DNA of 64,000 bases. It comes from Bothriochloa decipiens (Eukaryota; Streptophyta; Magnoliopsida; Poales; Poaceae). The DNA lies in NCBI GenBank assembly GCA_023333625.1, contig CM041631.1, positions 57,295,671 through 57,359,670 of the forward strand. Reading direction: 5' to 3'. The number at the start of each line of letters is the position of its first letter. Positions within the stretch are counted from its first letter, which is position 1. The position numbers were made by a program, and so were the translations under genes. The notes beneath the pieces were generated by a model. That model saw only the letters and a program-made list of their open reading frames with translations, did no database searches and had not been told where the DNA came from. Shown piece by piece: positions 21,003 to 32,775 of this stretch.

Positions 21003-21230
21003 ATGGGCAAGTACGTGGAGCTGCTGGACATGGGCGTGCGCATCGCGGCGCGGTTCCACTCCCACTGCCCGCAGACCGCGCGCCTCTACTACCACCCGCC
21101 CGCCGGGTCCCCATCCGCGGCGGCCGACGGGCGCAAGGGCGACTCCGCCGCAACCGCGGTGGCCTTGGCGATGAAGCAGCAGGGGCAGCGGTTCGACGCC
21201 TCCGAGATCATCCTCCACACCGTCGTCTAG
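21003..21230 (+). CDS. Small conserved plant protein of unknown function (75 aa)
   Basis: Single-exon reading frame MGKYVELLDMGVRIAARFHS.. to a TAG at 21,228. The centre HCPQTARLYYHPPAG and the C-terminus (QRFDASEIILHTVV) look like a small family I remember as conserved in flowering plants with no assigned role. The N-terminal amphipathic helix and the cysteine/histidine centre are visible. No signal peptide or membrane segment is seen. Support comes from the upstream TATA box, GC-rich codon use typical of grass genes, and the start context GAGATGG. Function cannot be inferred. Confidence 0.75.
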   Translation: MGKYVELLDMGVRIAARFHSHCPQTARLYYHPPAGSPSAAADGRKGDSAATAVALAMKQQGQRFDASEIILHTVV

Positions 21231-21752
21231 ACTAGGCCGCCTTCCCGGAGCCGCCGACCTGTCGCCGGCGATGTACCTACCATTCATTCATGGGAGTCGA
21301 TCGATGTGTGTGGTGCTCCCGTTTTGTGTTGGGTTGGTGAGCTGGTGAAGCTGCCTGCAAGCGATTCATCCGGGGGCCTCAAATTTGCTCTCCGTTCGAA
21401 TTCGAAAACGCCTCGCGTTCACCCCAGTCTGATTATCTCAAGTCTGAAGATGAAAATCGTGATGGACCTTTCGTCAAAGGTTATGTGTGACAGTGACGTG
21501 ACGTCAACCAGAGGGGAACGAACCAAGGAATCCTAGGTTGCTTGCTGGACGAACTAGTGCTGCTACGAATCCGTTGCGGTCGGCGGAGGATTCGTTGGGT
21601 TCGGCGGACCACGGGGCGTCACCTCGTCCATATCGCCGGCGCTTGGTGGCTGCCGGGAGAACGTACGTACAATTTTCAGTCCCTAACCGTGTGGCCCGCC
21701 GCGTCTGTTCGAACAGAGTTTAATGAGAGAAGCGGGAAAGGAAATGGGGACT
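21231..21752. other. 3' flank of the small gene
   Basis: Contains the probable 3' UTR; no clear polyadenylation signal. Nothing else recognised. Confidence 0.4.
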
Positions 21753-21920
21753 GGGAGGCAGGGATTTGGATCCGCTGCGGTCACCCCCGGCGACTTACAG
21801 CCAGCAGTCACCGATCCAGGCCGTGTATTTTCCATCCAACCGTGGCTCCGGAAAACTCCAATTGGTACAAGGTCAGCAGCCGATGGCCCTGACTGCAGCG
21901 GATCCGAATCCGGGAGGCAG
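21753..21920. mobile_element. 150-bp Mutator-type MITE with 9-bp target duplication
   Basis: The body 21,762-21,911 is flanked by perfect direct repeats GGGAGGCAG (21,753-21,761 and 21,912-21,920). Its ends are inverted repeats: GGATTTGGATCCGCTGCGG on the left and the reverse complement of GGATTCGGATCCGCTGCAG on the right. A 9-bp duplication is the MULE signature. No coding capacity. Confidence 0.85.
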
Positions 21921-22178
21921 GCATCCGTGCTCCTAGATACTTGTTTATTTCACTTTCACAGGAATCAGTAACCGGCGCGCGGCGCCAACACGGAAGCGTT
22001 TTTGCTTTCGGCAACGCAACGCGATTCGGGCGGGGCCCCTGGCCGGCCTGCTAAGGTGCTGAATTTGACAGCCGCTGGCGAGCCAGGCAGATACGGCGGG
22101 CCCTCAGATTTTAGTTAGGGAGACCCAGCGATGGGACATGATACGGCGCCTTTTTTAAACCTGTGCTCCTCACAAGTT

Positions 22179-22425
22179 TTAGGGCCTCTAGATTGTGGTA
22201 TTTTTTTGAACCCGATAAATAGTATCACTTTCGTCTTATTTGATAAATATTATCTGATCGTGGATCAACTAGGCTCAAAAGATTTATCTCGTGATTTTAA
22301 ACTAAACTGTGTAATTAGTTATTTTTTTACCTACATTTAATGCTCTATACAAGCAGCTAAATATTGATATGATAGAGAGAGTAAAAAAATTGTAACTTTT
22401 GGATGAATCTAAACGTGGCCTAGAC
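22179..22425. mobile_element. MITE of a common Panicoid family
   Basis: Left end GGGCCTCTAGATTGTGG and right end GAATCTAAACGTGGCC are imperfect inverted repeats. The inner sequence (AGGCTCAAAAGATTTATCTC, ACTAAACTGTGTAATTAGTT, CCTACATTTAATGCTC) matches a MITE family I recognise from sorghum and related grasses. A clean target duplication is not visible. Confidence 0.7.
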
Positions 22426-22784
22426 AAGAAACAATCGCCCATTTGCCCTGGGTCAGTTTGGCGGCCGCCGCTGCTACGAAGAAGAGAGGAAAAGGCGTTG
22501 GACTAGCACTCGGACGCCACGGCCAGCGGCGGAGAGCGCGGACCGAGCAGTGCTGACCGTTAAAGCCGCATCACAACCAGAAATTTTTTAACAGCGCCGA
22601 CTAGCAGCGGCATGGCCTTTTCACTTCTCGGTTTTTACTGCTTGCCAGCGATGGCGGTGGTTTCCTTTCCTTCCGAAATCCAAATCGTGGTCGGTGGATT
22701 TTGTAGGGTTGGACGATTAGTTTGGGTCGTGCTCAAGAAATGCCATGCGTGCTCGATTGGCCAGCCCGAGAACTTGGCCTTTGT

Positions 22785-22868
22785 TTACATTGCAAATTTT
22801 TACGACCTTGGCTACCGTAGCATTTTAGTTTGTATTTGATAATTATTGTCCAATCACAGACTAACAAG
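22785..22868. mobile_element. Fragment of the same MITE family
   Basis: TTTGTATTTGATAATTATTG followed by TCCAATCACAGACTAAC corresponds to half of the MITE family seen at 22,179. It breaks off where AGGCTCAAAAGATT would be expected. A decayed partial copy. Confidence 0.55.
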
Positions 22869-24130
22869 CCCTCGACGAAAGCTGGCTTCCCCGCCGTGCC
22901 GTGACGTTACGTCATCACGTTGAGTGAAAGTGGAACGAATTCTATATGTATATGCGTAGCTTGCTGACCGAGCGGAGAAAGTAGTGAAATACTATTACTA
23001 GCTATCAGTAGCAAAAACAAAAGGAAAACCGAGATCGACGCTCCAATCGTATGGTCGGCGAAGGACAAATTCGTTATTCGTTGCGTCGGGGCCCAGCGGC
23101 GAAGTTGCGGCCCAGGGGCCTGGGCCCTAGTCGTCGGCCCACAAGAAGCACACACACGCTGGAAAAATTGAGCCAATTATCAAAGATTCAAAGGCCCAAG
23201 AGCCTGAAAGGTAGGGCACTCATTCTGGCACTCGTCATTCTGGCCGACTACCTCCGACTCCGGCTCCGCGACTCCGTCTGCAGGGCAGGGGCGCCGCCGC
23301 CCGCCTCCTCCGGCCGACCCTACTCCTCCCGCTCTGCTCTGGCCTTCCGCCTTCGCCCCTCCGCCTCCGGCCAGTGGGGGCGCCACACCCGCGCCGTCCG
23401 CAGGGACCGGGGCCGCAGGGCGCCGCCGTCGCGCCTCCTCCGGCGGTCCGGCCAGGCCTCCTCCTCCGCCTCCGGACGACAGCCCACAGCGGGCGACCGC
23501 TCCGGCCTCCGGCTATCGGGCTCTCCCCAATGGCCCCCGGCGGACGCCGCCCCCAGCCCCCAGCTTTTCATTCTTGGTAAGTTCCAATTTTCGATGAATC
23601 AATTGGATTGATTCATTATTTTATTCAGTCAAATTGAATCAATTTCCACACAATGAAGAGGCCAAGGACATTGCAAGCATACGAATGCACCTCTTAGGTA
23701 ATTTTTTTGTCTCACTTTGTGTACCGTATAATGTTATTGGCTTCTTAGAGGCCCTAGTTGTTAATGAAAAACTGACTTCGGGTCGGGCCTGTTGCAGTCC
23801 CGAACTCCAACAAAATATCGTGGCGGCAGGCAGCTCATTCCTCCGTTCCATCCCTCTTCCTTTGACGCCATATGTAGCCGTGGATCGCCGTCGCGGATCC
23901 GGCGATTGGGATTCGGGTGTGGGGCTCCGCCGGCCGACAGAGGCACGGGCGATCCAACCAGATACGGCTTGCCGGCGCTGATTTTTTCGGGCACGGGCGC
24001 ACGGCGAGATGGGACGACAGGAGAACCTTTTGGGATGGCGTGCTATGATTCCTACCGTGCTCGCCCATGTGCCATTGTTCCTTCTTGGTGCTAGCTGTGC
24101 GGCAGCCGGCCACGGTTGGTTAGGAGGCTG
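22869..24130. other. GC-rich, gene-like debris
   Basis: 23,200-23,580 is very GC-rich and proline/arginine coding by chance in several frames; 23,580-23,760 looks like intron/exon alternation (TTGGTAAGTTCC; CTTAGGTAATTTTTTTGTC; CCTGTTGCAG). No domain is recognisable, and I do not call a gene. It may be a captured gene fragment. Confidence 0.3.
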
Positions 24131-24390
24131 ACAGCCGTGACAATCCTAAAAACTACGACGTTAAAAAAAAAACATACCGGTTAAATTTTATTAACTTTAA
24201 TTATTTTATATAAAATACGTGTAATATTTATATCTTTAAATAAATTTATTAAAAACTAGATTTAAAAATCTTTCTAATAATACTAATTATTTAATATAAA
24301 TATGTATATATTTTTAATATATAATTATCGATAGTTTAAAAACGTTGACTTTAAAAAAACGAGATTGACATCTTAGGACGGAGCAAGTAC
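24131..24390. repeat. AT-rich element resembling a degraded Stowaway MITE
   Basis: Sequence of very high AT content ending in GGACGGAGCAAGTACT, close to the CTCCCTCCGTCC-type Stowaway terminus. The left end is not clear. Low confidence. Confidence 0.35.
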
Positions 24391-24896
24391 TGCATAGGCG
24401 TGGAGCAGGCTTCCGTGGTGTACGTAGGCGTGTAGTAGCCGTGAAGGCGGACTGCGGATGCCTGTGGTGGTTCCGGCATCACGTACAAGAGGCGTGGCGT
24501 GGCGTCGTCGCCGCTCGGTTCGGCAGCGGCAGCGTATTCCCAGCTCGTCCCTTGTCGCATCGCAAGCCTGATGGATTTGGGGATTGAAGGTTGCAGGCAA
24601 AAGATCGCTGCCTGGGTGTTTGCCTTGCCGCTGCCGGCCGGTGCGACGGAAGCGTGACACGGCGGCCGAGGAGGGAGACGGAGTCAAGATCGAGCTGTGC
24701 CGCACCGTTCATTATCAGCACTCGCCCCGCCACTGTAGATCTGCAGCATGCTGCACGGCAGCATGGGCCGGTGCTGGCTGACTGCTCACCCGGTGGGTGG
24801 TCCACGCTCAGTTTTACTGCCCGCTATCATTTCACCCGCCTGAGCCAGGGACGACGACGACGGAAAGGCCGGCACATGCGCATGATGCAAACAAGA

Positions 24897-25974
24897 GGCG
24901 TGTTTGATGGAGGCTGGGGAGGGTGGCTTAGAGCGGGTTGGGTCAGGCCCCAGAAAAACGAAATCCCACCTCGTTTTTTCACGGCTAAGCTCCATCGAGT
25001 GCACGGTGAACACGGTAGACTGATATGATTACCGTCGTCTTCTTCTCTCACCTCCCGCTGCTCTCTTCTCACCCGACGCTGCGCTGTCCGACGCCATGGC
25101 CGAAGCTAGCCTCGTTCCTCCCCGCGCCATGTTTGGGCTTCGGAGGTCGCGCGCACGCCGCCGCCTGTGCAGCCGAAAGTCGTCGCCGCCGAGATGAGCG
25201 AGGACCCCGAGCCCGAGACGCCGGAGCTTGCCCATCGGCGAAGCATCGAGGACCACGCCGTGCTACGTCGTGTGCCAGACGCGTTCTCGTGGGCGTGCCG
25301 CCACGAGGAGATCCGGACGGAGGCGGACTCCGTCGCTGAGGAGGCCGAGGCCCACACGAGACCGCCTCCGCGAGCCCCCTCGGCTTCACCGCGATGGCCC
25401 CCGCGGTGGGGGAGTCGGGGGATGCCGTCGACGCGCGCGCGGTCACGGCGACGGCGCTGGCGCCGAGGACGGCCCGCTGCTTCTGTTGCGCTCGTTGTCG
25501 GGGCACCCTCGTGCAGCACCTCGCCGCGTTCGGCGTCGTCGTCGACTGCCCTGACCCCGAGCAACAGGGAGCATCCTCGTCTACCTTCCTGTGCACGGCG
25601 TTGGGAGCAGCAACGCTCGGTGGCCAGCGGTGAGGATGGTGTCATTGTTGGTGTTGGTGGTGATGCCTTCTGCTACACGAGCTTGCCTTCTGCATCCTAT
25701 GTCTGCACGGTGGCTAAACTTGGCTTTCGATGGTCATGTACACGACATGCTCAATGAAATGTAAACAAGAAGAAAGAGGTGGTAAGCCTACCAACTATGC
25801 TATAGAGAGTTACCCGTATCCATTGAGCCGTAAATCAAACACAATCTCTAGTGAAGTCGCGCTTGTCAAGCCGGTGACCAAACCCATAAACTTACACCAT
25901 AAGAGCCGAGCTCAGGCTGGCCAGAGCCAGGTCGGCGAGCCAGGCTGGGCAGGGACAGGTTATCAAACACGCCC
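24897..25974. mobile_element. Candidate TIR-bounded element enclosing GC-rich gene debris
   Basis: GGCGTGTTTGATGGAGGCTGG at the left (24,897) is matched in reverse complement by the right end at about 25,940-25,974 (GGGCGTGTTTGATA..CCCAGCCTGG). Between them is a 1-kb GC-rich interior with many overlapping open frames (25,025-25,757) but no recognised domain. A target duplication could not be shown. It may be a hAT-type element that captured host sequence. Confidence 0.4.
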
Positions 25975-27329
25975 AAGGTGTGCCCGAGCTAGCGGCGCTA
26001 GTGTCATACTAGTGTGCTACGGTACTATGTGAGGGACCCCACGGGCGCGATGGTGAGTGTAGTGACCGTTTCTTCCGACTCCTATTGATCCCCGGTCTCG
26101 GACAAAAAAAAAGACCCGCCGGCTGGCTATGTTGCCCGTGAACAAAACAGACTAGTGAGACGTGAGTGAGTTGCACATGTCCGTGCTGAAGCCCCACTTG
26201 CCCTGTGCCGTGTCCGTGCCGCTGCCGCGTTCCTTCCTTCATCCTGTCGTGTCAGCGATGGATGCTCTGCCGCTAGTCCAAACCAAAAGAATCAAAAAAA
26301 AAAAAAAACAGAAACGGTGCGGCGGCATATTCTCCGGCCAACTTGCTTTGGCGTACGGCAAGTTTGGTCGATTGCGATAATCTCTCTGTAGTACTAGTAT
26401 TATGAATGGAAAATTGTCCTCTAGTACTACGCGCCCATCCCTCCTTGTCGCCGTTGCTATATTAAACCGCCTACTGCTGGACCGTGACACGGACCATTTC
26501 CTAGCAAGGAAAGAGAGCGGCAAAAGTTTGGACGGCCGTTGTCTTTCTCATCTCCCGGCCGTTGCTATTAAACACGCATCGCGCGCAAACACTCAAGACC
26601 GATCGACCGTTGCATTAGCCTAACCTTCCCTTCCTTCTGCCGTCAGCGGGTTCGGCTGCTCTGCCTGCTGCTGGTACCTACGTCACGCGTCAACCAACGA
26701 CGGACGCTGGTGCTTCAAAAAAAAAAAAAGAAAAAAAAACTCCCAACCCCAAACGGGGTGCCAAGTGTGGCGCTATTTTCGTTCCGATGCATGAATAACT
26801 TGCTACCTGCGTATAATCCACGGACGGACACGCATGAGGCAAACGCAACCACCCACAAGCGCTCCAAGAAACCAGCAGCACAACACGCCAACACCTCGTT
26901 GTAAAGGCCATCTACAAAATGCCCATCTTCAGCTCGTTTACCAACAAAATGTCCATCTTCAGCTTCGACACAAGGAGCAAAGCATGTTATTCAGCGTAGT
27001 CAAGACAAAAAGAAACTTAGTGTTGTGCTACCTAAGTACCCATCTATGTACCTATATAAGTTTAGCCGTTCTTAGATTATCATGTTTATGTTTCGATCAG
27101 GGAGTAGTAGTAAAAAGTGTTCTGCTGACGATAGCGGTTATACGTTGCTTCATTGTAAAGCTGGTTTCCCCAACAAAACAAAACCATTATGCTTTCTATA
27201 AAACGGGGCTAAAAGGTCTTTAGTCTAAAAAAAATTGCCCAAACGCATGAGGCCTTATGTGCACCCTGGCAGTGCACTGCATCGTGCATCCGCACCTGTT
27301 CTTACGTCTTGTGCTTTGACCTTTTGACG
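25975..27329. other. Intergenic, nothing recognised
   Basis: Short A-tracts (26,286, 26,717) and a short duplicated AAAATG(C/T)CCATCTTCAGCT word (26,917 and 26,947) are present. No supported gene. Confidence 0.4.
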
Positions 27330-28270
27330 AGGACATCACTCTATTGAATGCAGAAGATGATCCTCCGCTAGATATTCAAGGTCCAATCATAAGAGCTCGT
27401 GCACGATAATTAAATTTATAGGTGAGCTCGTTCTTAAGGAAGTCTTTTTATGATTTTGAGAATAGATTGCTACCTAATGATTATATTGTACTTAGGAATC
27501 ATGGAGAGGACCAAGGGATGCATAAGGGATGGCTTGGAGGCGTGGAGGACAAGCAAGGGCGCCCAAGTCAAGGTGGAGGCCCAAACCGAGTCGACTTCGA
27601 GCCTGTTTCGGAGTCCAAGACTAGCGTGGAGTAAAGTGGACGCCCAGGACGCATCCGGACTCCGTTTTTGATGATCCACCTATGGATGGAAAGATAATTT
27701 CATAAGGAAGCCAATGGCGTTGGTTTGAGGTCAAAATTCCTTCGGAATCTTCGGAAAACATCAAAACAAGTTAGCGTCCAGAATCTGTTCCGGTGCTGCG
27801 TCACCGTTTTTGGTCTGTTGGGCCGTGTATCGTTGTTGAGCCCATTAGGGGGCGCGTCCAGGGGTGGCGACGACCCTTAGACCTCTATAACCAGCCGCCG
27901 CCTCTCTCGTTAGGTTTTGCGTTTTGCTTAGATTATTCTGTTCACAACAGTTTCGTCGCGCCGTCGGTTTGTGAGACCCCAACTCGTGAGATTAATCATT
28001 CATCTGCAATTGGTTGCATTCTTTCGTGTTCTTGCTTGTGTTCTTCGATTAGCAGGCAAAGGACTCAGCCTTCTTGGCGAGGTCGACTGTGCTTCGACTG
28101 TCGATAACTAGAGGAGACGTGGTGCTGCGATTGTGGGGTTCAGAGCCGAGTTGTTCGGAAGCCGGATCGAATTGTGTCGCGATTCCACCAAATCGAGAGT
28201 TATTAGAACCTTTCGGAAGATCGGGAACCCTAGTTCACATCACCTTTGGCATATGTACATGTTCAGTCAC
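27330..28270 (+). pseudogene. 3' end of a retrotransposon polyprotein with LTR
   Basis: The plus strand reads DDPPLDIQGPIIRARAR, then a stop, QLNL.., SSFLRKSFYDFENRLLPND.., YIVLRNHGEDQG and a glycine-rich tail up to 27,634. I recognise this as the C-terminus of a grass Ty3-gypsy polyprotein. It is followed by LTR-like sequence with GGGCCGTGTATCG, TATA-like CTCTATAACC at 27,880 and GTGTTCTTCGATTAGCAGGC. Element boundaries and target duplication were not found; everything upstream is missing. Confidence 0.5.
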
Positions 28271-28539
28271 GTACTAAATTTTTATTTATGCTGAGGCCGG
28301 AGATAATAAAAAATTATAAGGGAAGGCGTAAACTCAAAGAGTTGACTGGGGTCAGTATTTTGGCTTGTTGGGCCTTGGCCCATTTTCTGTAGCCGCGTAA
28401 GCTGGTACTACGCATTTATATTTTTTGTTTTTTTATTGATGACATTCCTAAAAAAGATTTATCATATTATATTTTTAACGACCGTAAACTAGGTAGGTTT
28501 AAAAGATACTACTTCAAGTTCTTTAAAATTTAATTTAAA

Positions 28540-31422
28540 TGTTAAAATACAAAGGGACATTGACATTTGGTGAAACATGGGAAATGGTTTTTGTTCCCTC
28601 TTCAGCGTCAGAACCACCTGTGACCATCCTAGATGATCAGATGGACAGATTGAAGAATTCGCAACAGAATTAGGAAGACGAAGACAGGAGTCGGATAGAG
28701 TCTAGCCTGGGACAGAGTTTCAGAGAACAGAATGTTCAAAGTTCAGGAATGCGATATTGCAAGATGGCTTCTCAATACACAGTTTTCAGTATTTATACTC
28801 TCTTGGAACGCTAACAGCCGGCCGGCACAAACCTCAACACCTACAGCACATTACCAGCGCTTAAACAACTGCCTCACCCCACAATCACGCCGTCAGCAGT
28901 CGTTGCCGGCTACTGAACAGTACAGTATTTTTCACACTGTCAGCAATCTGCAGCTTCCTCTTGTGTTTGTTCCAGACACAATTGTTAGGTTATTGTGAAA
29001 TTGAAAGATAAAGTAGAGAAACATTATATGGAATATATTATGTATTTTTCATTTCTTCACATCCACAGGCAGGACAGAAGAAAGAAAATTCTACAGTTCA
29101 CTCACAATTGTACACTATGTTATGTAAAAACCCCCATCTCAACTTTGACTGGTTGTAAGAAGTTATTGGCTATAGCCGTAGCCGAAAAGAATACAATTCA
29201 TGATTCAGCTTCTACACGACAGCCTAAGCAAATGCAAGAAACCAGCAACAACCAATTTCAACGATTAGACAACCTTTCAGCTTCATGTGACAAAGCTCTC
29301 AGTTCAAACATTTCTGAAACCTGAACTCCTCTACATGTGGAAGATAAATGCATTTTCCAGCATAGATAAACATACAAGGTTCCGACTACCCAGAAACACA
29401 AATTCAGTCAGTAACTGCTTGCTAATAAGGGCCGAGAAAAAGGAAGCACATATATAAGACGGAGACATTATTCTGGAAACCAAAAGGGTGGCATTTCAAA
29501 ATCATAACTAATAACTTGGATGTGTTGGGTAGCTCGACCTGGTTCATGGCTTTATGCATTAACTAAATAACTAGCATATGTATTGACATTTGCAAAACCT
29601 AAATAAATGAAGTTTGATCTAATAAAATTACTTTGATGTGATAGATGTTGATCCATTCTTCTATAAACTTGGTCAAGGAACGGAGGGAGTACTAGTGAAC
29701 AGACCAGCAACTTTAGTTCTAAACATGTGATGGATCAAGGACTGTACAGGCACACTCAAGGCTTTTGCTTCATCTGAAGCAACACAAGAAATTGCTTTGG
29801 GGGATACTTGTTTGAAAGAGAACTATATAGGTACATACTTGTTTGAATGGGGAGATTGCTTAAAGGGTGTATCTAGTAGGACTTACAAAACTTAAGCCCA
29901 AGCAACTGGTACAAGATCCTCTGATAGTTTTTTTTTGGTAAGTCGACGGAGGGGGAGAGAGTCCCCCACCTGATTTATACTGATAAATTGGCTCTCAAAG
30001 CCTAATGTTTGATTACATTGTTAACAACATGGAAGGAAATTAGGTTCAGATGAGAAAATTTGAACATGGAAGGATGAGTGTTGAACTGTTGATCAAGGGG
30101 CAGCCACTGGAAAAAGGCCCAAGGCCTGGACAACTGAAGACTTCTGCTAAACAGAAGGAAAAGGATCTGTAGGACTGTCATTTCAAGACAGATACAATTT
30201 ATTATGGAAATGGAAGCACAGCTGATGCTATTAGGAATATAAGATGTGGCATGTCCACAGGACAACAATCTCAGACTGTTCAAGTTTGCTTCAGAGGGAG
30301 AGATCACCTCCAGCACAAATAGATTCATACATTCTTTATTTTCTATGTGAATTAGAGACTGTTTTGAAGGTTTTAGAGAGTACAAAGCTCTTGACAGGTT
30401 CCAGCAAGTTCCAGTTAAAGACTTTGGAGAACCGACCAATGTGCTCAGTTATTGAGTAATGTAAAAAAATAATTGGCTACTCTAACTATTAACATATGGT
30501 TGCTCTTTAGGTCTTATGGAAATGTAGGAATAGCATCAGGTTGGACCAACTTCATACTTCTCTGGGGTGAATTACCATTTTAGTGGAAGCTGCAAACCCC
30601 CATACAATTCTTTCATGCGAATCCAGCTGGACCTCTGCCCCTTGCAAAAATGCTTGAAGCACCTGATGGAAGCTCCTCTTATCTAAATCCATGATATCTT
30701 TGTATATATGAGAGACTTATTATTTACGTGCAGGCTGTGGAACTTGAAGAATACAAAGACCTATGCTAAACAAAACAAAATGACACCGGAGGTGTTTTCA
30801 ATCACCTTCTGCATTTTGTAAAACTTTTGTGTTGAGGGACTGGAGCAACAAGGTTGAGCACTTTTAAATGAAAAACAAAAAAAAAACAAAATTTTCATCT
30901 CTATAGCACTGTTAAGAGATAAAGTAGATCCAAGCAATTAGTGTCTACAAGCAAGCTCTGTGAATGAAGTTGCCACTTCAAGTTATTGATCAGCAACATA
31001 AACAAGGAATGTTGGTTCTAGCTATTGATGTTAAGCTTCCAATTTCAAACTGTTACTACCTTTGCAACATATGCAAGAATCAAGATAACCTTTTTCATTG
31101 GAACTAAATAAACACACAAGTCCAAAGAAATAAAATTCACCATAAATGAGAACTACTCACTACTATGGCAATGAAACAGGAATCATTTTAAGCATATCAG
31201 CTATCATCAAAATTCTAAATTGCTCAACCTGGGCAACTCCATTCATACTAATACAACTAGCATAAAATACATAAATGTCTCAGCAGGACTGCATTATATT
31301 AGTTAAGACCAAAAGCATAAAAAGGAACACATTCAAGTAGAGACAGAACATCTCACCTATGTTCACTACACCCCAACCAAGTAGCTAGCTGCTCGATTGT
31401 TAGAGCATAAAACCATACTCAT
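28540..31422 (-). repeat. 3' flank unit of F-box copy A
   Basis: Noncoding DNA sharing many blocks in the same order with 52,005-55,189, 60,270-61,060 and 61,160-61,961: for example CATATATAAGACGGAGACAT (29,449), GATAACTTGGATGTGTTG and GACTTATTATTTA. It is the downstream part of a duplicated F-box unit. A Stowaway-type end (GAACGGAGGGAGTACTAGTG) at 29,675 is shared with 60,986. A poly-T start at 29,930 may mark a separate retroposed insert. Confidence 0.7.
28619..28980 (-). mobile_element. Small solo-LTR-like insertion (362 bp)
   Basis: Interrupts the F-box flank unit relative to 60,330 and 61,250, where the sequence runs directly from GTAAAAACA to ATTG. On the minus strand it starts TGTGTCTGGAAC, ends GATGGTCACA and carries a TATA box in GAGTATAAATACTG. 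TG..CA ends with a promoter suggest a copia solo LTR or TRIM. The flanking 5 bp (CCACC / ATTGT) do not match, so the duplication is lost or the boundaries are slightly off. Confidence 0.55.
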
Positions 31423-32666
31423 TCAGTTCTTATTTGTGAGCGCCGGTGACTCTGAGAAACAGGGGACATAAGGAACAATTTCCCTGTCCCAATGATCCAA
31501 ATTTTCACCTAACATGGAAACAACACTCACTTACGGTCCATGTCATATGCTATCAGTTTGTTCAAGGGCTCATTAAGAAAGAAAACCGCATTGCGGTCTG
31601 GATGAATGACAACGAACTCCCACTTGTCTGCCTTTCTTCCAAAGAGCTTAGGCAAGCTCACAGTATCCTTCAACACCCATTCTTGCGTATCATAATCCTG
31701 AAGTTCCCAGATGGATAGTTTCCGCACCTGTCTAGAGCCATGACCATCAAGCTTTTTGTTGATATAATGCAGGCGTCCTTGGGATTGGCCAATACAAGGA
31801 GTATGGTTCCATAACCATTGCTTCCCCTCTGCTGCATCTGGCGTTCTGATAATCTTTCTTGTCTTTCCTTGTACATCTACAGCAATTATCAGATATCAAT
31901 CCAAACCCGAAACTATGAAATGCAGGATGCCATTAACAAATGTTCGCTGATGGCACCCACACTTTGGACTGCCCTGACGACGCCATCCTTCCAATTGTGC
32001 TTCTTCATTCCAGTCAGTTTGGCTGTGACTCCACACCCCAGACTCAGACGAGTAGGCGTGCACTGACAGCTCCATATTCGCGACTTCCTCAGATGCTAAC
32101 AAGGACTCCTCATCATCCCAGCCCAGCTTCCATAACTGTATCAAATGAAAATGAGGGGAGACAGCTCGAGCTGGATCGAAAATCAAATAGGTTGCCGATA
32201 CTGAATGATCTTTTGCTGGCGGACAACAGGCACAGACGGGGACGGTCGCCCGGTGTTTTGTGGCTGGGTTGCACACGATATAGCCCAATACGTCATACGG
32301 CTCCGACTTCGGGCAGTGCTCGAAGAGAAGGAGCCCATTGCAGGAATCTTCGAAGTTGACGCTCTCAGTCTCGGGCAGCTTCGTCAGGAATGGCAAGCAG
32401 GGGTCGATGTCGAGAGGCACGGGACTCGCCAAATACTTGATGAAACTATACTCCAAGTCGCTGTCGTCGTCGAGTCTGCACATGGAGAAGAACCCTTGCA
32501 AGGTCTGGGGGAGCCTCCTGCGGTTGAGGGGGTCGTTGATGAGGTCGCGCCAGGCTTTGGCGACGCACTTCGATCTGCAGACGAACCTGAAGGGCGTGCG
32601 CGCGAGGATCTCCAGCATGGCTTCGTCGGGGAGGCCAGCCAGCGCGTTCCGCTTGGGGCAATCCAT
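31423..32666 (-). pseudogene. F-box protein gene, copy A (inactivated)
   Basis: The start ATG (MDCPKRNALAGLPDEAMLEI) is at 32666, just after the acceptor of a 5'UTR intron (32,675-32,775, GTAAGT..CTCGCAG). An N-terminal F-box (LAGLPDEAMLEILARTPFRF..SKCVAKAWRDLI) that would bind SKP1 is followed by an F-box-associated region (SCNGLLLFEHC, GYIVCNPATKHRATVPV). Codon 257 is TGA in the segment aligned with copy B's DWGGDQ; beyond it the same frame resumes (VDVQG.., LSIWELQDYDTQEWVLKD) until a 4-bp deletion near 31,530 shifts the frame. The ancestral end is at 31,423 (ALTNKN). The 256-aa truncated product keeps the F-box but loses about 160 residues. Confidence 0.85.
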
Positions 32667-32775
32667 TGAGCAATCTGCGAGTACGGGGAAGCGAGCTGAA
32701 GATGCGAATGGGATGTCCGCGCGAGCGGGGAGAGAGAGATAGCAATGTAGAGGCAGGGTAGCGAAGGGAACTTAC

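Noticed and set aside
23051..23611. 186-codon GC-rich open frame
   Set aside because: Proline/arginine-rich translation in several overlapping frames and no recognised family; only gene-like debris.
25025..25757. Overlapping GC-rich frames suggestive of a glutaredoxin-like protein
   Set aside because: No consistent frame carries an active-site motif; resemblance was too weak to keep.
29930..30440. Poly-T-led segment with a 145-codon minus-strand frame, possible LINE 3' end
   Set aside because: The tail and GGGGGACTCTCTCCCCC word are suggestive, but no reverse transcriptase or target duplication is visible.
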